NCBI RefSeq assembly: GCF_027214025.1
Contig: NZ_JAPWHB010000007.1
Location: 1-64,000 of the forward strand
DNA: 64,000 nt
Direction of reading: 5' to 3'
From: Parahoeflea alexandrii
GTDB taxonomy: Bacteria > Pseudomonadota > Alphaproteobacteria > Rhizobiales > Rhizobiaceae
Numbering within the stretch: the first letter of the stretch is position 1; every line of letters begins with the position of its first letter. The translations under genes and the position numbers were made by a program. Below the pieces are notes generated by a model. That model had not been told where the DNA came from and searched no databases. It saw only the letters and a list, made by a program, of their open reading frames with translations. Below are positions 16,019 through 25,019 of the stretch, piece after piece.

Positions 16019-18085
16019 ATGATGAGAATTTCGATAGATATTGGCGGCACGTTCACGGATGTGGTTGCAGAAACTGAAACCGGACTTTCGTCGGTCAAGG
16101 TGTTGACCACCCCGGCGTCACCTGACCGTGGCGCGCTTGACGGGGTAGGGCGGCTCTTGGCGGATCTGGGCAAGTCCTATGCCGACATCTCTGCAATCAT
16201 CCACGGCACGACCCTTGCCACCAATGCACTGATCGAGCGACGCGGGGCGAAGACTGCGTTCATCACCACGGCGGGATTCCGCGACGTGCTGGACATGCGA
16301 TATGAAAAGCGGTTCGAGCAGTACGATCTGAACATTGAAATGCCGACCTCGCTGGTAGACAGGCCCCTGCGCCTGGGTCTGCAAGAGCGAATTCTGGCAG
16401 ACGGCTCCGTATTGCAGGCACCGCGAGACGACGAGATCGACGCACTCGCCGACCGGATCAGAAGCGAGGGCGTCGAAGCCGTCGCGATCGGATTTCTGCA
16501 TTCCTACCGCAACCCTGCGCATGAGCTTTACGTTGCCGAACGCTTGAAACAGACGCTGGATGAATCGGTGACGGTCTGCCAAAGCGCGGATGTCGCCTGC
16601 GAAATCCGCGAATACGAACGTTTCTCGACCGTTTGTGCCAATGCTTACGTGCGGCCCCTGATGTCGAAATATCTGGGCGCGCTGAAGGCTGAACTGAACC
16701 GCTTGGGCTTTGACGGGTCATTCCTGATGATGCTTTCGGGTGGCGGCCTGACCACGCTGGAACAAGCCATGCGCTTTCCGATCCGGCTGGTGGAAAGCGG
16801 CCCTGCGGGCGGCGTTGCACTGGCCGCGCATGTGGCGCGTGAGGTGGGATCGCAGAAAACCCTGTCACTGGATATCGGGGGAACCACCGCGAAAATCTGC
16901 TTTATCCGTGACGGCAATCCGCAAACAACACGCAGGTTCGAAGTGGCCCGCGCATGGCGCGACGTCAAGGGCAGTGGGCTGCCGGTGCGCGTGCCCACTG
17001 TCGAGCTTGTCGAGATCGGCGCAGGCGGTGGTTCTATCGCCGGAGTCGATATGCTGGGGCGTCTCAAGGTCGGTCCGCGCAGCGCAGGCTCCGATCCCGG
17101 GCCCGCGGCTTACGGGCGAGGCGGCGCGGATGCGACGATCACCGATGCGCATCTGACCGTCGGCAATATTGCGGCCGAAGGGTTCGCGGGCGGGATGATC
17201 TCGCTTGCGCCGGACAAGGCGCCGAGCGCGATTGCCCGTCACGTGCAGGAGCCGATGGGCATTTCCGATGTCGAGACCGCCGCCGCGGGCATCATCGAGC
17301 TAGCCGACGAGACGATGGCCAACGCCGCGCGCGTTCACGGGATTGAGCTGGGCCATGACATTGCAGCGTTTGATCTGCTGGTCACCGGCGGTGGCGGCGC
17401 ACTTCATGCGGCACGGATTGCGGAAAAGCTGGGCATCCGGCGGATTATCGTGCCTCAGAATGCGGGCGTCGGGTCGGCGGTGGGCTTCTTGCGCTCACCG
17501 GTGGCCTTTGAAAGCGCGATTTCGGTGATGGAACTGTTGCATGATGTGAACGTGGCCGAGCTATCCAAACGTGTGGTGGACCAGTTGTCCTTTGTCCGTG
17601 GCATCGTCGAGGAAGCAGTGCCCGCAGACCGTGTGAACACGACCGTCAAGGTCGAGATCCGCTACAAGGGGCAGGGGCTTGAGGTGGTGTTGGAGCATCC
17701 CGCCGATACGAGCTTTGTGATCGACGCGGCGCAGCTTGAGGCCGAATTTATCGACCGCTACAAGGCCTTGATCGGCTTCACCCTGAACAACATCCCCGTC
17801 GAGCTGGTTTCGGTCAGTGTGACGGCGCGTGAGAAACGGGCGTTGAGCACGCACGCGTTCGTGCCGTCCGCACCCCAGGAAGCAGTGCCGACGCGCAAGG
17901 TATTCGATCTGGCCGCCCAGAAGCAGATCAGCTATCAAATCTTCAAGCGTGCGTCGCTCGGCGCGGCCGCTTCGCATGGCCCAGCTGTTGTCACTGAAGA
18001 TCAGACCACCACATTGGTCCGCCCCGGATGGTCCGTGCGCGCTTCGGGTGAAGGTCACCTCATTTTGGACCGGAGCCTGTCATGA
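16019..18085 (+). CDS. Hydantoinase/oxoprolinase subunit A (HyuA type)
   Basis: 688 residues if the ATG at 16019 is used (a second ATG follows at once; the open frame begins earlier at 15959). It carries the two ATP-binding motifs of the ASKHA-like hydantoinase A family, RISIDIGGTFTDVVAETE at the start and LSLDIGGTTAKICFI near residue 290, plus the GAGGGSIAGVD motif. With the B subunit it hydrolyses cyclic imides or lactams such as N-methylhydantoin or 5-oxoproline in an ATP-dependent way. It is the first gene of a seven-gene plus-strand operon; the stop overlaps the B-subunit start by four bases. A TTGACA box at 15984 precedes it. Confidence 0.93.
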   Translation: MMRISIDIGGTFTDVVAETETGLSSVKVLTTPASPDRGALDGVGRLLADLGKSYADISAIIHGTTLATNALIERRGAKTAFITTAGFRDVLDMRYEKRFEQYDLNIEMPTSLVDRPLRLGLQERILADGSVLQAPRDDEIDALADRIRSEGVEAVAIGFLHSYRNPAHELYVAERLKQTLDESVTVCQSADVACEIREYERFSTVCANAYVRPLMSKYLGALKAELNRLGFDGSFLMMLSGGGLTTLEQAMRFPIRLVESGPAGGVALAAHVAREVGSQKTLSLDIGGTTAKICFIRDGNPQTTRRFEVARAWRDVKGSGLPVRVPTVELVEIGAGGGSIAGVDMLGRLKVGPRSAGSDPGPAAYGRGGADATITDAHLTVGNIAAEGFAGGMISLAPDKAPSAIARHVQEPMGISDVETAAAGIIELADETMANAARVHGIELGHDIAAFDLLVTGGGGALHAARIAEKLGIRRIIVPQNAGVGSAVGFLRSPVAFESAISVMELLHDVNVAELSKRVVDQLSFVRGIVEEAVPADRVNTTVKVEIRYKGQGLEVVLEHPADTSFVIDAAQLEAEFIDRYKALIGFTLNNIPVELVSVSVTAREKRALSTHAFVPSAPQEAVPTRKVFDLAAQKQISYQIFKRASLGAAASHGPAVVTEDQTTTLVRPGWSVRASGEGHLILDRSLS

Positions 18086-19716
18086 GCGACAATTTGGATA
18101 TCGTGGCGCAGAACGTCCTGTGGAACCGGTTGATTTCGGTTTGCGAAGAGCAGGCAAACGCGCTGATGCGCGCCGCCTTCGGGGCAATCGTGCGTGAAGC
18201 CGGCGATCTGTCTGCCGGGGTGTTCGACGCCAACGGTGACATGCTGGCGCAGGCGGTCACCGGAACGCCGGGACACGTGAACACCATGGCCGCCTCGGTG
18301 CGTGCGATGCTGGCCCATGTGCCTGCCGACAGCCTGAATCCCGGCGACGCGCTGGTGACGAATGATCCATGGCTGGGCGCGGGGCATGTCTTCGACTTCG
18401 TGGTCGTGACACCTGCTTTCCTGAATGGCAAGATCGTAGGCTACCTTGCCTCGACCAGCCACATCGTCGACATTGGCGGGCGCGGCTGGTCGGCCGAAGC
18501 AGCCTCGATTTACGAGGAGGGCGTGACATTCCCGGTGATGCATCTGCGCCGGGCTCAAACCCTGAACGAAGACCTTCTGGCCATTGTCACAACCAACTCC
18601 CGCGTCCCGCACGAAGCCCGCGGCGATATTCTGTCGTTGCTGTCGTGCAACGACACAGGCGTCGCGCGGCTGCTGGATCTGATGGGCGAATATGGGCTCG
18701 ATGATCTGGTCTCGATTGCCAGCTTCATCTTTGAGCGTTCTTCCATGGGAACCAGGAAGGCCTTGGCGCGTGCGCCGCAGGGTGTTTACGAAAGCGTCAT
18801 GACGCTGGACGGCTATGACACCCCGATCACGCTTAAGGCCCGCATGACCATATCTGACGGGTCTATATCCGTGGATCTATCGGGCTCTACGCCGGCCGTA
18901 GTGCGGGGCATCAACTGCCCTCTGAACTACAGCGCGGCCTATGCGTCCTTCGGGATACGCGCCTTGCTGACACCTGAAGTTCCGAACAATCAGGCCTCGC
19001 TTGATGCGATCACCATCACCGCCGAGCCTGGTCTTGTGGTAAGCGCCGAACGGCCAAGCCCCGTGTCGGCCCGCCATGTCATCGGCCAGGCCTTGCCTGA
19101 TCTGATGCTGGGATGTCTTGAGCAGGCGCTGCCCGGTGAAGTCCTGGCCGAAAGCGCTGGTGCGCTATGGACGCTTTCACTGTCAGGCGCGGGCAAGACG
19201 CCCTTTTCTTCGCTGAACGTCGCCCTTGGCGGCATGGGCGCACGGCCCTCCAGCGACGGGCTTTCAACCACCGCGTTCCCGTCCGGCGTGGGCTCCGTGC
19301 CTGTCGAGGCGGCAGAAGTTTCTTCCCCGGTGATTTATCACGCCAAGGAATTCATCTGCGACAGCGGCGGGGCAGGGCGGTATCGCGGCGGCCTGGGCCA
19401 GCGCATCGAAATCGGCTCGCGGATCAACGAAGACATGTTCATGTCGGCCGCCGCCTTCGAGCGTCTGACATCCGGCCCTGAAGGGCGTCAGGGCGGAAAG
19501 CGCGGTTCTCAGGGAAAGGTTGTGATCAGCGACGGCACCCTGGTGACCGACAAGGGCATGTATAAAATTCCGGCGGGGGAGCGCGTGATCCTGCAAACCC
19601 CCGGCGGTGGCGGCTATGGCGACCCTGCGGACCGGGACCCACAGGCCCTTGAACGGGATCTGTCCGACGGACTGGTTTCCGATGAGGCCGCGCGAACACT
19701 CTACACTCGAAAATGA
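18082..19716 (+). CDS. Hydantoinase/oxoprolinase subunit B (HyuB type)
   Basis: 544 residues of the hydantoinase B family, with the opening LWNRLISVCEEQANALMRAAF, the NDPWLGAGHVFDFVVVTP motif near residue 95 and the C-terminal GGGGYGDPADRDP that is characteristic of the family. It is the partner of the A subunit encoded immediately upstream; the pair is obligatory for ring opening in known members. Substrate (hydantoin, oxoproline, acetone-type) cannot be decided from sequence. Confidence 0.93.
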   Translation: MSDNLDIVAQNVLWNRLISVCEEQANALMRAAFGAIVREAGDLSAGVFDANGDMLAQAVTGTPGHVNTMAASVRAMLAHVPADSLNPGDALVTNDPWLGAGHVFDFVVVTPAFLNGKIVGYLASTSHIVDIGGRGWSAEAASIYEEGVTFPVMHLRRAQTLNEDLLAIVTTNSRVPHEARGDILSLLSCNDTGVARLLDLMGEYGLDDLVSIASFIFERSSMGTRKALARAPQGVYESVMTLDGYDTPITLKARMTISDGSISVDLSGSTPAVVRGINCPLNYSAAYASFGIRALLTPEVPNNQASLDAITITAEPGLVVSAERPSPVSARHVIGQALPDLMLGCLEQALPGEVLAESAGALWTLSLSGAGKTPFSSLNVALGGMGARPSSDGLSTTAFPSGVGSVPVEAAEVSSPVIYHAKEFICDSGGAGRYRGGLGQRIEIGSRINEDMFMSAAAFERLTSGPEGRQGGKRGSQGKVVISDGTLVTDKGMYKIPAGERVILQTPGGGGYGDPADRDPQALERDLSDGLVSDEAARTLYTRK

Positions 19717-19750
19717 AACCAGCCTTTCCATGCAACAGAAGGAGACATCG

Positions 19751-20737
19751 ATGACCATGATGACAAGAATTCTCGCGGCAACCACCGCGCTGACCCTGAC
19801 CTGCGGCGCCGCGCTTGCGGAGACCAAATGGGATCTTTCGACAGCATGGGGCGCAAACAACTTCCATGCGGAAAGCGCGATCGCCTTTGCCGATGCCGTG
19901 CGCACAGCTACCGACGGCTCAGTCGACATCACCGTGCATCTGTCCGGCGACACCGGTGTGAAGATCACCGAAAAACTCGCAGCGGTTGAAAACGGCATCG
20001 TTCAGATGGCCGACATGCTGATGTTCCTGCAGGCAGGCGATGAGCCGTTTCTGGCCGTCGACACGCTGCCCTACCTGATCCAGGGCCAGGACGAGATGAA
20101 GCAATGGCTCGAAGTGGCGGGCCCGACTTACGACGAGATTTTTGCGCGCCATAACCAGAAGGTGCTGTATTATGTGCCGTGGCCGTCGCCCGGTGTTTAC
20201 ACCAAGAAGCCGATTGTCAGCGCAGACGACATGTCCGGTCAGCGCATCCGCGCGTTCAACGCGACCTCATTCACCTTCCTTGAAAAGATGGGTGCGGCCC
20301 CGGTAGAGCTGCCGTTTGAAGAGCTGGCAACCGCTGTCGCTGCAGGAACCGTTGACGGCGTTGCCACGTCAACCTCCACGGGTGCGAACTCCAAGCTTTA
20401 TCAGTTCATGGAGAACTTCAATCCGCTCAACTGGTCGATGTCGCCCGACGCGGTGACGGTGAACCTTGATGCGTGGAACGCGCTGAGCGATGAGGAACGC
20501 AAGATCATCGAGGGGTTGGCGGACAAGATGGAAGCCGACTTCTGGGCAGCTTCGGCAGCAGAGGACGAAGCGCAGACCACAGTGCTGGTTGAAAACGGCA
20601 TGGTGATTTCGAAAGCTGACGAAAGCCTCAAGGCGAAAATGGCCGAAGCGGGCAGGGCGATGTGGGCGGACTTCTTTGTCACCGTCCCCGAAGCGCAGGC
20701 CGTCGTTGACACCTATGCCAAGAAGATGGGCAAATAG
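19751..20737 (+). CDS. TRAP transporter substrate-binding protein (DctP type)
   Basis: 328 residues from the ATG at 19751, which has AAGGAG six bases upstream. A signal peptide (TRILAATTALTLTCGAALA) is followed by a DctP-family domain with ITEKLAAVENGIVQMADM and VYTKKPIVSADDMSGQRIRA, the family region that contains the carboxylate-binding arginine. It captures an organic acid in the periplasm for the DctQM membrane subunits encoded next. It likely supplies a substrate for the hydantoinase upstream. Confidence 0.92.
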   Translation: MTMMTRILAATTALTLTCGAALAETKWDLSTAWGANNFHAESAIAFADAVRTATDGSVDITVHLSGDTGVKITEKLAAVENGIVQMADMLMFLQAGDEPFLAVDTLPYLIQGQDEMKQWLEVAGPTYDEIFARHNQKVLYYVPWPSPGVYTKKPIVSADDMSGQRIRAFNATSFTFLEKMGAAPVELPFEELATAVAAGTVDGVATSTSTGANSKLYQFMENFNPLNWSMSPDAVTVNLDAWNALSDEERKIIEGLADKMEADFWAASAAEDEAQTTVLVENGMVISKADESLKAKMAEAGRAMWADFFVTVPEAQAVVDTYAKKMGK

Positions 20738-20748
20738 CCAGATACAAC

Positions 20749-20771
20749 GGGGCGGGCCTTGTGTCCGCCCC
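20749..20771 (+). promoter_or_regulatory. Intercistronic hairpin between TRAP binding protein and membrane subunits
   Basis: GGGGCGG (20749-20755) and CCGCCCC (20765-20771) form a seven-base-pair stem with a nine-base loop, 11 bases after the binding-protein stop. No T-run follows. It probably stabilises the upstream message or reduces read-through into the membrane subunit genes. Confidence 0.6.
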
Positions 20772-20788
20772 CGCGTCCAAGGAATGTC

Positions 20789-21310
20789 ATGGCCCGTTTC
20801 CTTACCCTTATTGACCGCCTGTCGCGCTTGGCCGAGCTTGCCGCCGTTGTCCTGATCTTTGGCTATTGCGCGCTCATGCTGACCGAAGTCGTGGCCCGTG
20901 CGCAGGCGAAAAGCTTTTCGTTCACTTGGGAATTCAGCCAGTATGCGATGGCCGCGATCTTTGCGCTGGCCTCGGGGAGTGCCTTGCGGACGGCTGTGCA
21001 TGTGCGCATCACGCTGGTGACCGAAAAGCTGCCCGAGAACCTGGGCAAATGGATCGACGTGCTGGCCAATCTCGCAGCCCTTGTCATCGTTGCGACCATC
21101 GTGCTTGCGATGTGGACCAAGACCTCCACCTCTTTCGAGCGCAACACCCTGGCGACCTCGGTCACCAAGACGCCGCTTTGGGTGCCTCAGGCGCTGGTGC
21201 TGTGGGGTTTTGCCCAACTGTGGCTCGACCTTCTCGCGCGGTTGATACGTCGTGCAACCGGCCGCACTTACGAGTGGCGCAGTGCTGACAAGGAACAAGC
21301 AGATGTTTGA
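20789..21310 (+). CDS. TRAP transporter small membrane subunit (DctQ type)
   Basis: 173 residues from the ATG at 20789 (AAGGAA upstream). Four hydrophobic segments and the family motif FTWEFSQYAMAAIFALASGSALRT identify the small TRAP permease subunit. It works with the large subunit as a sodium- or proton-coupled importer. Its stop overlaps the start of the large subunit by eight bases. Confidence 0.9.
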   Translation: MARFLTLIDRLSRLAELAAVVLIFGYCALMLTEVVARAQAKSFSFTWEFSQYAMAAIFALASGSALRTAVHVRITLVTEKLPENLGKWIDVLANLAALVIVATIVLAMWTKTSTSFERNTLATSVTKTPLWVPQALVLWGFAQLWLDLLARLIRRATGRTYEWRSADKEQADV

Positions 21311-22592
21311 GATCGCAACTGTCGCCTGCATCCTGTTCGTGGCCCTGCTTGCGGGCTCGGTCTGGATCGGCCTGTCCCTCTTTGCGACCGGTTACCTGTT
21401 GCTGGCGATCTTCAAATCCAACATCCCGATGGATATCTTCAGCAGTGGCGTGATCTGGGGTTCACTGATCCCGACGCCTCTGCTGTCGCTGCCGCTGTTC
21501 ATCCTGATGAGCGAAGTTCTGGTCACCGCCGGTCTGGGCCGGGCGCTGTTTTCGGGACTTGCCCCATGGGTCGGACGTCTGCCTGGCGGCCTGCTGCATG
21601 TCAACGTCGTCGGCTCGACGCTGTTCGCGGCCGTTTCAGGCTCATCGGCCGCGACCACGGCCATCGTCGGGAATGTCAGCCTGCCCGAGTTGCAGGCGCG
21701 CGGCTATGACAGGCAGCTTGCGATGGGCTCTCTTGCCGGGGCAGGGACTTTGGGGTTCCTGATCCCGCCGTCGATCATCATGATCATCTACGGTGTGGTC
21801 GCCGAGCAATCGATCCTGGAACTGTTCATCGCCGGAGTGATCCCGGGTCTGACGCTGGCGGCTCTTTACATGATCTACATTGCCCTGCACCAGACCATCA
21901 GCCGAACCCAGCCCCCCGGCGAGCGGGCCACTCGCGGCGAATTGCTGGCCGGATTGCGCGATATCGGGCCGATTGCCGCGCTGATCGGCGCGATCATGGC
22001 AGCGCTCTATCTGGGATTTGCAAGCGTCAGCGAACTCGCTGCACTGGGCGTTCTGGGATCTGTCCTGATCACTGTCCTGATGGGGCGATTCAGCTGGCGC
22101 GCGATGCTGGCCGCAGGGCGGCGCGCCGTGCGAACATCTGCGATGATCGGGCTGATCGTGATTGGTGCGGCGCTTTTGAATTCGGCTTTCGGTTTTCTCG
22201 GCATCCCCAAGGTGATTGCAGAACAGATCGCCGGCTTTGGCCTGTCGCCGATGGCGCTGATCGTGGTCCTGCTGGCCTTTTATGCGGCTCTGGGAATGTT
22301 CCTTGATGGCACGTCGATCATCGTCATGACGCTTCCGATCACCTTGCCGTTGATCACGGCGGCAGGGTTTGATCCGATCTGGTTTGGTATTTTCGTCGTG
22401 GTTGCTGTTGAAATCAGCCAGATCACGCCGCCAATCGGGTTCAACCTTTTTGTCATCCAGTCCCAGACCGGCGAAAGCATCGGCACCATTGCCCGGGCGG
22501 CGCTGCCGTTCTTTGGCATCCTGCTCGGCTTTGCCCTGCTGCTGGCCGTATTCCCCGACCTGGCACTGTGGTTGCCAAGGACGCTGCAATGA
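21303..22592 (+). CDS. TRAP transporter large membrane subunit (DctM type)
   Basis: 429 residues with about eleven to twelve membrane segments. The ATG at 21303 follows AAGGAAC; the frame extends upstream into dctQ and is not used. Family marks include LPLFILMSEVLVTAGLGRALF, VSGSSAATTAIVGN and the C-terminal ITPPIGFNLFVIQSQTG. It forms the elevator-type channel of the TRAP importer. Confidence 0.93.
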   Translation: MFEIATVACILFVALLAGSVWIGLSLFATGYLLLAIFKSNIPMDIFSSGVIWGSLIPTPLLSLPLFILMSEVLVTAGLGRALFSGLAPWVGRLPGGLLHVNVVGSTLFAAVSGSSAATTAIVGNVSLPELQARGYDRQLAMGSLAGAGTLGFLIPPSIIMIIYGVVAEQSILELFIAGVIPGLTLAALYMIYIALHQTISRTQPPGERATRGELLAGLRDIGPIAALIGAIMAALYLGFASVSELAALGVLGSVLITVLMGRFSWRAMLAAGRRAVRTSAMIGLIVIGAALLNSAFGFLGIPKVIAEQIAGFGLSPMALIVVLLAFYAALGMFLDGTSIIVMTLPITLPLITAAGFDPIWFGIFVVVAVEISQITPPIGFNLFVIQSQTGESIGTIARAALPFFGILLGFALLLAVFPDLALWLPRTLQ

Positions 22593-23305
22593 CAGCGCTG
22601 CACCAACAGCTGGCCGGGACCATCCTGACGCAGATCCAGACAGGCAAGCTGCGGGTAGGCGATAAACTGCCACCCGAAATTGAATACGCAGCGGAACTGG
22701 GGGTCAGCCGGTCCACCCTCAGGCTGGCCTTTGCCGAACTGGAACGTGTGGGCGTCTTGCAGCGCAAGAAGCGCGCCGGCACAACCATCACCTCGGACCG
22801 TCCCAAATCGCAGTTCAACATGAGCACGACAGGTCTGCACGAATTGCTTAGCCTGGGGCGGGACACGGATCTGGTTCTGTCCGGGACGAAAACCGTGCGC
22901 GCCGACAAAATCACCCATCTGAACGGACACCATAGCGAAACCGGCCACTGGCTGGAAATCAGCGGCACCCGCACGCTGCCCGGAGAAGCCGTGCCGTTCA
23001 ACAGCACGCAGATCTATGTGCCTGCCCGCTACGCGGCAATCCAGCATGTTCTCAAGCCAAGTGAACCCTCCGTGTTCCGTATCATCGAGGAACGGTTCGA
23101 TCTTGTGGTGGGACGGGTCAGCCAGACGGCCCAGGCCATCCGCTGTCCGGCCGGGATTGCTGAAATTATCGGCATTGACCCCGGTGCTCCGGCGCTGCGG
23201 ATCGTCGCCCATCTCTACGATCGAAATGCGGTCCTGATGGAAATCTCGATCGCCACATTCGATCCGGAAAGATTTCAACTGCAAACGGATGTTCAAGTTG
23301 ACTAA
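22589..23305 (+). CDS. GntR-family regulator with UTRA-like domain
   Basis: 238 residues from an ATG overlapping the dctM stop by four bases (ATGA). A winged helix-turn-helix is at residues 5-75 (LAGTILTQIQTGKLRVGDKL and LGVSRSTLRLAFAELERVGV) and a UTRA-like sensor follows. Location inside the operon suggests an autoregulated local repressor of hydantoinase and TRAP genes. Confidence 0.88.
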   Translation: MTALHQQLAGTILTQIQTGKLRVGDKLPPEIEYAAELGVSRSTLRLAFAELERVGVLQRKKRAGTTITSDRPKSQFNMSTTGLHELLSLGRDTDLVLSGTKTVRADKITHLNGHHSETGHWLEISGTRTLPGEAVPFNSTQIYVPARYAAIQHVLKPSEPSVFRIIEERFDLVVGRVSQTAQAIRCPAGIAEIIGIDPGAPALRIVAHLYDRNAVLMEISIATFDPERFQLQTDVQVD

Positions 23306-24005
23306 GCCAGCCTTGCGAACAGTCGTAACCGGCGGGAGCGGCGCCTTGGGCTCTGCCATCGTGGCAGCGTCGTTGGCGCGCGGCGACCGGGTGGTCAACC
23401 TTGATCGAGTTGCAAGCGAGAACGCCCATTGGGTCGAAGTCGACTTTGCGGACACCGCGTCGGTCGCCCGTGCGGTGGATGAAGCGGCGAACATTCTTGG
23501 CGGGATCGACGTTCTGATCCATTCCGCCGGGATCTTCCGCGCCAATGAATTCCTGTCCATTTCGGACACAGAGTTTTCGGATATTCTCAACATCAATCTG
23601 CTGGGCAGCTTCCGGATTGCGCAACAGGTCGCCTCCAGAATGGTCGGCACAGGCGGGCGCATTCTGCTGATGTCATCAATCCATGCGAAATACGGGGTCA
23701 GGGGGCGTCTGGCCTACGGTGCGTCCAAGGCGGGGATCGAGGCGATTACCCGTGTGATGGCGACCGAGTTGTCTGCTTACGGCATCCGCGTCAATGCACT
23801 GGCCCCTGGCGCGGTATCGGCGGGGATGGTGTCGACAGACACTAGACACCTTTCGGACTGGATCAGCGTCACGCCCGCCAAACGCAAAGTAACTCCGCAA
23901 GAGGTCGCTGGAATGACCATGCTTCTGACCGGTGACGACGCCAGTTTTGTGTCGGGGCAGGTCATCTCGCAAGACGGCGGTGCCAGCATTTCCCACATTT
24001 TCTAG
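23289..24005 (+). CDS. Short-chain dehydrogenase/reductase
   Basis: 238 residues of the classical SDR family: Rossmann motif TGGSGALGSAIVAASLA at the N-terminus, the NAG-like HSAGIF near residue 80, the catalytic Ser in LLMSSIHA and YGASK containing the catalytic Tyr and Lys. It oxidises or reduces an alcohol/ketone with NAD(P). The gene starts inside the 3' end of the regulator gene (17 bases of overlap) and ends the operon. Its substrate probably comes from the hydantoinase pathway. Confidence 0.9.
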   Translation: MFKLTKPALRTVVTGGSGALGSAIVAASLARGDRVVNLDRVASENAHWVEVDFADTASVARAVDEAANILGGIDVLIHSAGIFRANEFLSISDTEFSDILNINLLGSFRIAQQVASRMVGTGGRILLMSSIHAKYGVRGRLAYGASKAGIEAITRVMATELSAYGIRVNALAPGAVSAGMVSTDTRHLSDWISVTPAKRKVTPQEVAGMTMLLTGDDASFVSGQVISQDGGASISHIF

Positions 24006-24633
24006 AGCAAGATTTTTTGTGCGGGCGTGACGGCATAGAAATCTTGCAGCAAGACCAGCTCTTTCGCTGCGAATCCCAAGCCTTTCATGTCGTTCGCCTT
24101 CTACAACCCTGAAGCGGGCCTCATTGAGGTCAAAAGAGTTGTCCCTCGAACGGCCTGACAGGCACTGCCGTCTGCGGTCGGCCCAAGGCGACCAAGGATA
24201 ATGGCGTCAGCTGTGCGATCTGCAACCACACGCTCACGAAGATCATTCGATCAAGGTGCGGTCATGAATTGCTGGCCTCCATCCAGCCAGCATCAGTCAA
24301 TCAGAACCAAACTGATCTGGGAATCCGGTCCGATTCAGAAAAGGACGGAAACGCTCTGGCTTGATCGAATTAGGTTACCGCAGACAAAGCGGGATAAAAT
24401 CCAACGCTACTCAACAGGAAGGGCCATGCGAGCATTCGTCTCCATCACTGGCTAGATCGCCAACCTCTTCCATCTTCTTTGCCGCGATCGGAAGAGCGCT
24501 GCTTAACATCGTAAACCGCAAAACGCCGCCATGAAAATGTGGTGTGAAATCATCCTGGCAACCGCGGCATAATCCTGCCCCATGGAGGCAAATCCAGTGC
24601 CCGGGCTCAAGTTAAGGCGACACGCCGCCCAGG
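24006..24633. other. Non-coding stretch after the hydantoinase operon
   Basis: About 630 bases without a gene I can support. Short open frames exist (for example 24201-24455 on the plus strand) but have no start signal, no recognisable motif and a poor amino-acid composition. The region probably holds decayed mobile DNA of unknown origin. Confidence 0.4.
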
Positions 24634-24826
24634 GTGTTCCTGAAAGTCACCATCGTGATGCTGCCGCTGAATGCGTTCGGCAACTATGTTTTTTATGAAC
24701 GGTTTCGGTCCCGTCCCGGCATTCGGCCCCACCGGCGTCTCCACGCTGCTCGTCGCCTCTGTGAGCCTGGCGATCCTCATCGTCATCGCTCGCCGTGTGT
24801 CCAGAAGCGCGATCGCCACCGAGTGA
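24634..24826 (+). pseudogene. MATE-family efflux transporter remnant
   Basis: Translation gives KVTIVMLPLNAFGNYVF and, after a one-frame shift, FGPVPAFGPTGVSTLLVASV followed by SLAILIVIARRV. These two pieces in order match the middle of MATE (NorM-like) multidrug exporters, where an N-YV-F...FG-PALGPTG pattern is conserved. Both ends of the gene are missing and the frame is broken. From 24827 to 25019 nothing further is recognised. Confidence 0.55.
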
Positions 24827-25019
24827 CCCCACAAGGGAATAACGTCAGAGCCGCCTGCGCCACAAATGGCAGCGACCAGATCGGGGCCAGCCCCCCCATA
24901 GGCACGGAGAGAAACAAAGGACGGTTGATCGCCTTGAATCTGGAGCATCTTGTCTGCGCCAAACGGTTCCGCTTGACGCAGGACACAATAGGCCTGGGTG
25001 CGCCCGGTCTTTTTTCCGG

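Noticed and set aside
22280-23662. Minus-strand open frame of 460 codons
   Set aside because: Antisense to the TRAP permease, GntR and SDR genes of the plus-strand operon; no motif seen.
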